64,000 nt of DNA from Gnetum montanum. Taxonomy: Eukaryota; Streptophyta; Gnetopsida; Gnetales; Gnetaceae. A program made the translations under genes and the position numbers. The notes under the pieces are model-generated. The model ran no database searches. It saw only the letters and a list, made by a program, of their open reading frames with translations, and was not told where the DNA came from. Positions 37,337-47,800 of the stretch are shown piece by piece (the first letter of the stretch is position 1; every line of letters begins with the position of its first letter). Location of the stretch: assembly GCA_015680685.1 (NCBI GenBank), contig MNCI01000952.1, positions 723,933 to 787,932 on the forward strand. The letters are read 5' to 3'.

Positions 37337-38369
37337 TGATGAGACATGAAATTGCTCATATTTCTGGCGGTCGCGTTAAGGCACCCACGATAAGGCACCC
37401 ACGTTATATCATGGGTTGCGATATATCATGGGCTGCGATATCGCGTCTTCCCTGCGATATCGCGTACACGATATTGCAGTCAGCCGTAATTTCTATAAAT
37501 AAAAGGCGGCTCTCCCTCATTTCACATCCCAGTTTTAGAGTAGCGAAGCTCTGGCAGTTTGATCCCTCCAGAGTTAGAATTTTTCCCATGTCTGCCCGCA
37601 GTGTGGTGAATGTAATTGTACGGTGTCTTTATTCGAGTGTGCCGTACTTGGACACACACATGACCAGCAATAAAGATTGAGATTACTTCATCATTGCAGC
37701 ATTCACTTAGTTTATTTATTTGTTATTTATTTAATGTTATTTATTGCTTTCATAGCGCGGTGTGAGTACGACTTGGCTACGAGCATCTACGGGTGTGTAC
37801 GGCTAGTTAAGGAATCGGTTACTCATCGCGATTAGTCTCTCACCCTTAAACTCCTAGAAGCGGAACGAGTACGACTTGATTACGAGCATTTAAGTGTGAC
37901 TGCTTGGTAGCCCAGTGGTGTAGCTAGGGGGATCTACGCTTGGTAACCCAGTGGCGTATTTGGGGTCTGCGCTTGGTAATCCCAGTGGCGTACCTAGGCC
38001 TATGCTTGGTAGTCCCAGTGGCAGTCGTGCACGAAGTCCAAGATGTGTACGGTTGATCAAGGAATCGGTTGCTCGTCGCACTTAGGCTAGATTAGATTTT
38101 CTTACCCTTTTCCTCTTAGCTTAGATTTAGTTAAATATTATTTTCCACTGCCATCAGGAGTAGCATTAGAATTAGAACACATCATACACCTCATCTAGAC
38201 TAAACCATACGTGACATATGCAAAACTAGTCTAGGTGGGAAGACAACGAACTGTGACCTAAGGCTAACTATCTAGGTGCCACAACTAGTCCATCTACGGA
38301 GTTCAACCGGATCGCGCGTGCAACGCTCGTTTCGTATGGTTGAGTGTAGGGGTACCTCGCCACTCATCA
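37337..38369 (+). mobile_element. CpG-rich LTR of the same family, inserted in the leader
   Basis: Starts TGATGAGACATG and ends CCACTCATCA, the family termini, and is 1,033 bases long. It lies on the opposite strand to its host element, between host primer-binding site and gag. It has U3 palindromes built on GCGATATCGCG (37,420-37,480), a TATA box (TATAAATAAAAGG, about 37,494) and several GCTTGGTAACCCAGTGGCG-type repeats (about 37,900-38,020). CpG sites are frequent, unlike the surroundings, so it is probably the youngest insertion here. The flanks GCAGG and GCTGT do not form a clean TSD. Confidence 0.75.
37900..38025 (+). repeat. Short direct repeats in the LTR (GCTTGGTA-CCCAGTGGCGTA)
   Basis: Four copies of a unit of about 30-35 bases reading GCTTGGTAnCCCAGTGGCGTA or close lie one after another. 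Shorter versions occur at the same place in the other family copies (about 9,705-9,750 and 40,775-40,840). They lie after the TATA box, in the R or U5 part. Confidence 0.7.
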
Positions 38370-38499
38370 GCTGTTTGAAGCCATGTTGTGATTTAAGACA
38401 TTTGGTTAAGTGTGCTTAATTGTTTAGGTTATGAGTTTTAACTTTGAATTTTGATACAAAAAACTTTGTGAAATCAATTACTCAACATACATTGGCTTG

Positions 38500-38517
38500 T
38501 TGCTGACAACAACACCA
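38500..38517 (-). other. Primer-binding site, decayed tRNA-Asp type
   Basis: On the minus strand, one base after the 5' LTR end, the sequence begins TGGTGTTGTTGTC. Compared with TGGCGCCGTTGCC, the site complementary to tRNA-Asp used by Athila elements, the differences in the first 13 bases are all C to T. This supports the Athila assignment and deamination as the cause of decay. Confidence 0.6.
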
Positions 38518-38518
38518 A

Positions 38519-39414
38519 TGATGAGTAGTGAAGTAATCCAACACCCAACCATACAAGTCACAAGTGTTCACATGCAACCAAATCATAATCTGTGGATGAG
38601 GCAATGTGAATATGCTAGTAAGTGGTTTAAGTTCAAGACCATTGTCTTCCCTTGTGGAGCTAGTGAAGTCTATGTGCATGGTTTAGCTCATAGTGAGGTA
38701 TATGATAACAAAATTTGTTGGGCCATTGCTACTCTTAGTGAGCATTATGAAATAGAAATAGTCTCTAAGTCTAAGTAAAATAGTAAACAAATCTATTCTA
38801 TGCTAAGGTGATGGATATCTAGTCCTAATTTTCTATACATATCCTAGGCTTATGTAATCATTACTAGGATTACCAAGCATTTTGTTATTGGACAAACTAA
38901 GCAATACTACTACTGGATTCTCAAACGATCATACTTTACGCTCAAAATCAATCATATCCATTCCACATACTAACAACAGTAAAAGTAAAGTGCATAGAAT
39001 AGTAAAACATTAACTAAGAATGTAGTAATCAATAGTCTAAGCGAAAACAGTAAACATTATTCTAAGCAGTAAACTAGGAGAATGCTACAATAGTATGAAA
39101 TAGCTTGATCTTTATTGCTGGTCACACTTGTGGCCAAGTACAAGATGTTTGAATAAAGACTCCATTCACTAAGTCACACTACACTGCAGGCATTCACACT
39201 TCTAAGTACTTGAGACTAAATTCACGAAAACAAACTAAAAGAGTTATATTACTATGGACTGAAATCTATTGGAAATTTGTGTGCCTGACTGTTGTATTTA
39301 TAGGCTAGCACGCATCCTGCGATATCACATATATAATGACGTAGCTAGTTCTATGATATCGGAACTACGATATCATATATCCAATATTGTAGTCCATCAT
39401 ATTTGACTTTATCA
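38519..39414 (-). mobile_element. 5' LTR of the Athila-like element
   Basis: An 896-base direct repeat of 19,513-20,398. On the minus strand it starts TGATAAAG and ends CACTACTCATCA. U3 has GATATC-type repeats (39,315-39,400). A TATA box (CCTATAAATAC, near 39,300) and the GCAATAAAGATCAAGC block follow. A 93-codon plus-strand ORF overlapping it (38,497-38,778) is chance: it is not kept in other family members. Confidence 0.9.
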
Positions 39415-39419
39415 ATGAT
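39415..39419. other. Target-site duplication ATGAT (right)
   Basis: Perfect partner of 19,508-19,512, directly after the 5' LTR of the minus-strand element. Confidence 0.9.
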
Positions 39420-39817
39420 GGTGCATGCAGATGAAGCTAATAAAAGTGTTGGAAGTGGGAGTGTAACATATTTGATGGTTGAAGATTGAAGAATCTAATT
39501 ACTATAATTCCCGATAATGTTGTAATACTTGCATGCATGTTGTATAAGGGTCAACTTGTTTTCCCATAATCATGCCACCTAATCCCTTTTTAATTATTAT
39601 AATTGATGAAATAACTAAAGGGGCATAATGCTTACATGTGGTTGCTGGTTCAAGTTCTAAGATGAATTAAGGAATTAACGATAAAAAATAATTAAGAAAG
39701 GGATAATCAAAGAAATTAGAAGAAATTAATTAATGGAATTAAGCTAAATTCAAGGGTACAATGCCATGACACTATGTAGGGAGTTACATTTTGTTGGTAA
39801 CTTATAGAAGTATCCAT

Positions 39818-41225
39818 GGGCTAAGCACCATAAGCATGCAAGGCATAGTTTGCTATATTCCACCAGAATATGTCGAATTCGCTTCCATGGCTTCTAAGGA
39901 GGATATTTACAATTCAAAAGTTTCAATTTTGGTTATTATTTCATGGTGGAGGTTGTTGAATGTTTAAGTAACATTGCCCATGAAGAAGGATTTCTTTAAG
40001 AAGGTGAATCTAGTTTCTTGGGCCAAGCAATTAGCCCAAAATGGAAAAATTCTAAAGCTTGTGAGTGAGGCTTTGATTGGAGATTATGATTGAAAATAGG
40101 TTGAGCTCTTTATCACCATTGCTCTGCTATGTTTGCAAAGGGCCTCAAAGCTTAGGCCTAGGATTTTAGAGATTCTACAAATGCTTAATGATGAGGTGGA
40201 TTCACCCTGCTTACTACTTGAATTCTCACCTAGTCCACAGTCTAGTAGCATGCTGATGAGTCATCGTTTGACCACGTCGACACAAGCCCATCGACGCAAG
40301 CTTGTTAATGTGATCTCATTGATGTGTGATTTTTTGCGTCAACACATACGCATCGACATGATCCCATTGATGCATGATTTGCTACATCAACACATACACG
40401 TTGATGTAATGTCTACTTTTGCCTATCAATACGCATGCTTCCACCATGTATTGGTAATCTTTTCTCAATAGAGTAGTTGAGCCCTTGTAGTTTTATTTCG
40501 TAGTCTTAGAGAATAGTTAATGAGTGCCCGTAGTGTGGATCTAAGTCAATTGTATGACATCTTATTCAAGTGGCAATGTACTTGGACACATTCCATGAAC
40601 GATAATAAGATTGAGATTGATTCTTATTCATTGCAGCACTTTGTCTTAGATTAAATTTACTTATAATGCAATTTATATTTCATGTACTTAGTTAATATTT
40701 ACATTTCCATGCATATTAATAAATTGGTAGAATGAGGTTGACCAATTTCAAGTGTAAACACATATTTGCTTGGTAATCCCAGTAGCGTTATTGCTTGGTT
40801 CACCTAGTAGCATAATGCTTGGTAACCCCAGTAGTGGATACATGAGTTTAGGACATGTATGGCAAGTTGGGAATAGACACTCATCGCTTGTAGGCTAGTT
40901 TAGCATTTATCTTCTTTTGTTAATTAGATTAAATAATTAATTTCTTTATTATCATTAGGAGTAGCATAAAGCCGCAACAACATCAACTATCATATGCCTC
41001 ACTTTCGACTAAACCATACATGATAAAGCTACCACTAGTCCAAGTGGGAAGATAGTGAACTGCAATCAATACTTAACGATCTAGATGCCAAACTAGTCCC
41101 ATCCAATGAATTCGATCAGGTTGTGCATGAATGCTCAAAATTTGTATGGTTGGGCATAGGGGGTACCTACTACTCATCACATGCTATATCAAAAATCTAA
41201 ATCTAGGAAGAAAATACATCATTAA
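39818..41225 (+). pseudogene. Receptor-like kinase pseudogene (C-terminal part), split by a solo LTR
   Basis: From 39,818 one frame reads GLS, then GIVCYIPPEYVEFASMASKE. This is the end of a plant receptor-kinase activation loop, with the PPEY form of the APE motif. It goes on to kinase subdomains IX-XI. The open part after about 40,120 gives ALLCLQRASKLRPRILEI and MLNDEVDSP, the classic RLK C-terminus (family: ALLCVQ, RP-M, ML). The frame reaches 40,253, where the solo LTR (40,254-41,179) sits. Without the LTR and one TSD copy it continues 13 codons to a stop at 41,223-41,225. The N-terminal part and the DFG motif are not recognisable, and frameshifts occur. It is an old, dead fragment; the subfamily is not clear. 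Confidence 0.65.
40254..41179 (+). mobile_element. Solo LTR of the Athila-like family, TSD CATGC
   Basis: Starts TGATGAGTCATC and ends ACTACTCATCA. It is flanked by the perfect 5-base duplication CATGC (40,249-40,253 and 41,180-41,184). No interior is present, so it is a solo LTR left by LTR-LTR recombination. Its U3 (40,265-40,420) has repeats of the CATCGACGC/GCATCGATG kind, unlike the GATATC kind at 37.4 kb. The TTGGTAACCCCAGTAG repeats and the AATAAGATTGAGATTG block are shared with other family copies. Confidence 0.9.
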
Positions 41226-41343
41226 TGATCCAATAACAACAAAAGGGTATAGATTCTTTGTTTTCCCAATAGAATGAAGGGAGTTAAGCAACCAAGATAG
41301 GTGAATAGTCAAGAGTAGTAAGAAGTGAAAAGATAGAGGACTT

Positions 41344-41739
41344 TAGGCGCTATGGTGGGTAGCTCTAGTGAAAGAGAAGGTAGTGGAAGAACCATTTGTT
41401 CTAAATATTTCGAGTCTAAAGGAGGATTGGATTTCTTTGCCTTTTCCTCTTACTGTACTATTTCCATCCTTGGTAACTAGTCATGGCTCTTTCATTGTAG
41501 ATAGCACTACTCTATCACCTGAGCCTAATAAGAACCAAAGCTTTTCACCTTTCCCATTTAGTAGTCTAGACTTGATTAACTAGTATAGGTCCTTGGTTAT
41601 CGATGTGGAGGATGTAGATTATGCAACTCATCTACATGAGGCCTTTTGTACAAAACTTTCAAGTGATGAGAGATCTAGGTTGTTAGATCTTCTTAAGGAT
41701 ACATATTTGCTACAAGTCAAGGTTGGAAAAATCTACTAA
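41344..41739 (+). pseudogene. Unrecognised coding-like stretch
   Basis: A frame open from about 41,350 to a TAG at 41,581 continues after it to a TAA at 41,737-41,739. The translation looks protein-like rather than random (ISSLKEDWISLPFPLTVLFP, then DVEDVDYATHLHEAF and RSRLLDLLKD), but I recognise no family. No ATG is well placed. It could be the tail of a retroelement protein or a dead host gene. Confidence 0.3.
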
Positions 41740-42780
41740 TGAGTAGTAGACTCAACAAAGAAAATCTAGGACTTAGTGAAAAAGCTAAGTTCCAAGTTTT
41801 CATTTTTGTTTCCTTTAAATTTTTTTTAAAACATATTTAGTAGTGTTTCAAGTGTATTGTTATGTTTATAATTTTCCTATTTTATTTACATGTTTCTAAT
41901 GTTATTGTCAAACTTTGTTATCTTTTTTTTTGGATTTTAATAGAATTATAATACCATTTCTTTTAATATTTTCCCTATCTTTTATAATTTTATTATTATT
42001 CCTTTCATTTTTGTTTACTATTTTAAGAAATTTATAAATAAAAAAATTAATATTTTTTATGGTAAATTTTGTTTCTATCATTTAATAAGTATTTGTTTTG
42101 ATTATATAACATTCATATCCATCATTACCTTTATGAGCTAAGACTTTTTTTTAGGTTTCCATACCTATATAGGAGACACCCTAAGCTTTTGTCTCTTAAA
42201 GTGAGTTTTTTGAGGTGTTGTTTGTAATTTGAAATTTACACATCAACACTCATTCCAATGTCAATGTTTAGTGTGATGGAGGTACATTAAAAATGTAGGA
42301 CATAGACTAAGATTTGTATTTGATTGATTGGTTAATCTTAGAATATGTGTATATATGTTAACTATAAAAACAAGAAGAAGCATACATAGTTGTGAGGAAA
42401 ATGTTATGTTCGTCAGTGAAACAGATAGTTAAAGATAATTAATAAGATAATTTGGTAAAGAAACTAATTGTTAAATGTTCAAATATCAAACATCACTATA
42501 ACAATGTAAACTCAATTTCATAGTGTTATTAAATATAGACTTTATTTGGAATGTTAAGCTTGACAGAACACACCAAATTCTTAACAAATTCCACCTCTGT
42601 TCTAATCAATATCTTACAAACAAACACAACAATGAAAAGCTGTCTTCCTCAATTTTCCCTACCCATTATCTTCGGCATAGTTTGCATCTAGTTCTCATTA
42701 CCTATAAACCTTGTTCCTTTGTTTGAATCTTTTGCATTCTAAAACTACACGTAAGAATATGTTATTCTTTAAACATTTTG
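41740..42780. other. Gene-free AT-rich stretch
   Basis: Very AT-rich, with long T runs near 41,820-42,060. No coding signal, LTR borders or RNA gene seen. Confidence 0.5.
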
Positions 42781-44252
42781 ATTCAAGATTTATTATTTAT
42801 GTTTCTAGAACAATTAGTTTTATTTATGAAATGCGAAGTACCATAAGAACGAATCCCTCTTACCCACAAGTTTTTTAATATCAATACTAAAGTTAAGTGC
42901 TTTCTAGAACATTGCTCTTTACTAGAAGAGTTCTTTAACGGCAAACGAACGTCACTCCGAAAAAAGATTTCACGGAGGACCAGATCTATCAAGAAGACTT
43001 GACAATATAAAATTGGCGACGACGCCGGAGCTAAAGAAGATAGGCACGTAACAACGAACGACTAGACCAAAACCACCAGCAACGTAGCTGTTTATCTTTC
43101 AAAAATAATTCCTCGCGGATAAAAAAGATAAGTCACCGTAACAAGATCAACCACCAGTCAAAAATTGCAAACTAATCTTTAAAAACGGTTTAAGATTCAA
43201 AGCTGAATATGGTAGCTCACTAGTTCACGTAGGAAATTGGTGGAAATAAAAGGCAAACCTTTTCGCAATTACTGAAAACTGAGAGAAACATGAGCGGCAG
43301 GCAGGCGGACAGCAGTAAAGCACGAGCTTTGACGAGGATGCAATACCTTCAAGTTCATGCCATTCGATTTTGTTCAAAGTTCAACGAGCACGACGTCCTG
43401 TGCGGGGCCTACGTTCTGCCAAAATTCAAGCCAAAGTCCACCAACGTGTACCCCGCCAGCGCTGAGTGGGCTGTCCCTGTTTTATCTTCGTTTCATGTTC
43501 ATCTCCATATGCAAGCACGCCAACGTGCGTTTACTTTGCCCGTGCCTCCACCCCCTTCCTTGGTCTACGACCACGTAATTCCCCCAGTTCACTGTTGATC
43601 ACAAAAATTTTAAAAAACCAAAACAAAACAGATTATCCGACCCTCCCTCACAGACGGCTTCTAGAATTCCAACGCCTCATGACGCATTGCGGAAGTTAAG
43701 GCTAGTACGTTCTTGACTTGAAATTCTGTTCCGACTTGTATACTTCTAGTGGGAGAACCCATGACACGGCTCCTTCGGCCTATTTAGACGACTGCAGTGC
43801 AAAGCTCAAGAATCGTTTTGCCGAATTGCAACATTCCGAAAATTCCATAATCATTTAAAACTGGGGAGCCGTTCTCCGGGGCTTGTCCAAGTAATCGTTC
43901 TACAGGTTTGCTACTGACGTAAGTGCTTTCGTGCAGCAGCAGCCGGAGAATGGAAGCAAGCGCGATAAGGCGGGTCCTAATTGCCAATCCATGATTACGG
44001 GATTCACTATATCTTGCAAGAGGAGGAGCAGTCGCGTATCAGCAAGAGCTTCTTCTGCCGGAGCTGTTGGGAAGGACGACAGAATTTAAACGAACGTCCT
44101 GCATCAGCGCTGGACGTATAATTGGAGTTGCAGATCCGGCGTCGTCTACAGAGACAGACAGACAGACAGAAAGGGAGAAAAAGAGCAAGAGTATACGACA
44201 GTTTAGTGGATCCACTGATTGAGGGCAGGCGGACATTCAGCGATTGGCGGTA
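42781..44252 (+). promoter_or_regulatory. Presumed promoter and 5' leader of the PDR transporter
   Basis: Base composition changes near 42.9 kb: G+C and CpG become frequent, as around the first exon, and the retroelement decay stops. Several ACGT-core sites are visible (CACGTA near 43,044 and 43,222, GACGTC near 43,391, CCACGTAA near 43,570), a class bound by bZIP factors in stress-responsive genes. Candidate TATA-like boxes are TATAAAA at 43,016 and CTATTTAG near 43,776; I cannot choose a transcription start. A GACA microsatellite (44,153-44,170) is probably in the leader. That this is a promoter is inferred from position and composition. Confidence 0.4.
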
Positions 44253-44895
44253 ATGGCGGTCCCGGTAACGCTGGACTGGGAAGGGAGTCTTCGTCGCGGA
44301 GGGATCAGCGACGATGAGGCCAACAACAATTTCCGCTTTCCGGGGCGGAGCAGCAGCAGCGTCCGCGACGACGAGGACGCCCTGCGATGGGCTGCTCTCG
44401 AGAAGCTTCCTACGTACGATCGCCTTCGTCGGGCGATTCTTCGCGATGTCACCGACGGTGCCGTCGCCACGGACGTCCGCGACGTCACCACGTTCCGCAG
44501 CGGCACCCGCCGGCGCTTCATCGATCGCATCCTCGTCGACCAGGACGAGTTCCTGGCCAAAGTCAAGGACAGAATTGAAAGGTCCGTCTGTCTCAATTCT
44601 CAAATCCTGATTCAATTCTCGTTCGTTGTGGGTTTTTGTGGCGGCCTCTGCCTGAATTGCCACGGCTCTTGTTGTGGGTTTTGCTTTTTCTTTTCATCTC
44701 TTTGGTGGCTTTTTCTGGGCTTGTTTATCATGAATTGGAAATGGCTGGTTCTAATGTTGCATGGATGGATTCAGGGTGGGGATGACGACGCCAACTATCG
44801 AAGTGCGATTTGAGCACCTGTGCGTAGACGCCGATGCCGAGGTTGCCAAGCGTGCTCTTCCTACGGCTATCAACTCCACCGTTAACGGCATCCAG
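44253..44895 (+). other. PDR exons 1-2: N-terminal domain
   Basis: Exon 1 is 44,253-44,581 (phase 2) and exon 2 is 44,775-44,895 (phase 0), coding residues 1-150. They carry the conserved PDR N-terminal region ([15 protein letters not shown] about residues 44-58, and [15 protein letters not shown] on exon 2). Intron 1 is 193 bases. The split Arg codon AG/G and the GT...CAG borders agree. Confidence 0.93.
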
Positions 44896-47800
44896 GTGCG
44901 CTTTCAGTTTTTGCTTCAGCTGCAAATTTTGTCCACTGTTTGCGTTGTCGGGAAAAATTTTGCCGTTTTCAGGCAGTATTGACTTTGAGTCAGACTTCTC
45001 CGTCGGTTTTTTTTAAAAAAATTTCTGATCCAGTAGTAATGTCGTATCGGTCGATTGGTCAACCGGTTGGCAGCAGTATCGAATGTAATCCTTCGATGTG
45101 GTTTTAGTGCTTGTAAATGGGTCATCATAAGAATGATACGCTGCTTTAAATATCTTTCTTAGATGCGAAAATCGCTCGGGCCATGTGGCGCTAACTTGGC
45201 AGGCCATAGACTGCACAAAAAAGGTATCCGGTGGGGCCTACTGCAGTGATGGAGGTTTTAGTGTGGAACCCACAACAATGACTGGATCCTTGAGTGGAAT
45301 CAGATTCATATTTCATTCGTTTACTTTATCTGTTTTTAAATTGTTTCTGGTGGCCAAGGTCCCAGCACCAGCGAGAACATCGGAAAATTCCGCGAACGCA
45401 GATTGGAATCGTGGCGTCAGCGCCTTTCTCTTGTCTGCCATGTAATTAAAGAAACTTTGGTAACGGTCAGGGTCTACATCATGAACGCTTGCGTCGCTTA
45501 TAAAAATCGAAATGGATTCGGTTCCACAAGAATAATAATAAAATAGATTTGCGGGTCATCAGGACAAATAGTGTCCAAAGTAAATGGGGCGGAAACAGGG
45601 TCGCGGAAGCGCCGCTAGACTGCGAAAACTGGCAAAATAGTTGGATACTGTCAGTGTGCCAGCTAATAGACTGTATGGGCTGACGGCAATTCAGAGGCTC
45701 AGCCGATCACCATTCGCAGTCCAGCACAGTTGTGTCTGTACGCCAACATAACAAATATGTCCAGTCTTGTAGCGTGCGGAATGCCATGTGCCAGTGTTAT
45801 TTTGCCTAAGCGACAAGAAAGTAAGACAAATTCTTTTTCCTAATTTGCTTCTTACGCCAGGGAGGCCCACACAACAAAAAGGGGTCGAATATCAGAATTC
45901 CGGATACTGGCCGTATACGTTTTAATGGATACATTTTGGTACTAGAAGTGTATGGCGGCGAATTTGATACACTTTCTGATAAAATTTGACCGAATAATAA
46001 GCTCGTAGGGTATGTATGGCTAACTGACCGTCAAATTCCGAGCTACCAATACAAAAGATAGATGCTAGATTGTAACAACGTTGCCTCAACATTGTTCGAC
46101 ACTCTAAAGAATTCACTAAGATCCAATGGATTTGGGGTGGAAGATTTGGAGAATATGCCTCTAACAAGCAGGCATCTCAAGAAAGAGTGTAAACAACACA
46201 ACTTCTTAATATATGTATGGGAATGCACCTCAAGGAGGATAACTAACTCCAAACAAGGACCATGCAAACAAGCACACAAGCAACCCTGTAGACAACATTA
46301 GTAGAAGGGGAAACGATGCATCTACAAGGGGTGGTGCCTCACCCCCATATCCCTTACAATCTAGTACAAGGTGTGGCTTGGCACCACACTAGAACTATCC
46401 AATCTTGGCTACCTACATATCTACGATCATCGTAGAATCAAAGCCATGTAGTTCTCCACATGAGGGTAGTATGAAGAAAACTTAGAGAGAGTTGCAATAG
46501 GAGGGTGTCCTGCTGCTGACTTGGTACCACCAAGTCGGGATGGGTTTTTTAACACTTGAGAGTCACCCAAGGGCACCTCAGAGTGTTCTATGGCCCCTGA
46601 ACCATGGGAAGAGCCTAGGAGAACCACCACACTGGGACATCTCTCACAATCCTCCCCCACACAAAGAAGCAACATCCTTGGAGCAGAGCCTAGGTTGACT
46701 TCGAGAGTACATTTCAAGTATGGATTTGGAACTCCATCAACTCCAGGGAATTTGTCATCTCATCTAACGCCAGGCTTGAAGGAAGGTACCAATCCCAACA
46801 CCTGATGCGTCCTTCCATCCAATGCCTTGTATGAAACATAAAGGGCACTTGGAGAAATTCCCAAAGACTTTCTGAACTCTATGACAAGTGGGAGTAGCCC
46901 AACCCAAAGGGCCAACGTCTCTAAGGCATTCCCTAGATTCATCCCTTCTTAGGTTTAGAGACTTATCTTCTTGCATAGACCCATACCTATGCAAGAAGAC
47001 ATCTACTCTTCCACAAGTCTGGCTAAGTTCCTTTGTGAATGGCATCTCAGCACCCATCAATTTTCTTTGATTTTTTTTATCATCAATTTTGAGGGCTCAC
47101 CAGGGCCACTACCCATGGTGATGGACTTGGGAACATAAAATCAAGAGGGAGAACATGCTCCAAAAGAGCCATGTCTCCGCAAGCAACTCAAGCTTGCTAG
47201 AACTCCATGTTCTCTAAGAGGCCATCATAACTTACAAACCCAAACTATCATCAACAACCTTTGCAATTGTCCAACATCGAGAATGCTAGATCGAATGTTA
47301 GAACAAGTGGAGGATATGTTGGGAAGTCATCCCCAAGACAATCCTCCATACACAAGTCTCATGTCAACCGCTACCACATCATCAATTGCAACCATAATGT
47401 CCCCATTCATGGGAAAGGATCAACCGCACTTGCTACTTACAAGTTATCCTTCCCACTCTAAGATATGGGACAAGCACCATTTTTTGAACACTTGGTCCAG
47501 GGAAGCATGTAGAGTTACCTCTGAGGGCAACCACGATTATGAATTCTCCAAGGATCATCTAGGTTCCCAGAATTTGAATTTTCCTACCTTGTCAAGAACG
47601 ACCGCAACTCCCAATCAACATCTTTCATGGGGTTTTTGAACTTGAAGAAAGGATCCTCTCTGGGAGGTTTCTTCCATTGGCAAGTACAGTAGCCTAGCTG
47701 CACCTTACCCCTGATACACATCCAAGTAGTCCACATAGCCAACAAAATAGTAATGTTCAACTTTTACCAGCTGAGGGAAGACATGGATTTACAAGTCTTA

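Larger units (their letters stand above)
19513..39414 (-). mobile_element. Athila/Tat-like Ty3/gypsy element with nested insertions
   Basis: An LTR element 19.9 kb long as it now stands, read on the minus strand. Order: 5' LTR 39,414-38,519, primer-binding site, leader, gag (from 37,303), protease, RT, RNase H, integrase (to about 31,330), a spacer, an extra ORF (from 29,008), polypurine tract, 3' LTR 20,398-19,513. The TSD is ATGAT. Two later insertions lie inside: a Copia-type element (23,082-28,782) and an LTR of its own family (37,337-38,369). Without them it would be about 13 kb, normal for Athila/Tat elements. The RT blocks, the tRNA-Asp-like primer site and an extra ORF between integrase and 3' LTR all favour that branch. 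The LTRs differ at roughly one base in eight by eye, mostly transitions, so the insertion is old. Confidence 0.85.

Noticed and set aside
38497-38778. 93-codon plus-strand ORF with a protein-like sequence in the Athila-like 5' LTR
   Set aside because: It runs antisense through the LTR. The partner LTR (19.5 kb) and the copy at 37.3 kb do not keep the frame or the protein sequence.
43290-43598. 102-codon ORF upstream of the transporter
   Set aside because: Three overlapping frames are open here because of base composition, with no domain and no splice link. It is better explained as promoter DNA.
44007-44663. 218-codon minus-strand ORF over the first transporter exon
   Set aside because: It is the shadow of GC-rich exon 1. 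The plus frame carries the conserved PDR N-terminus.
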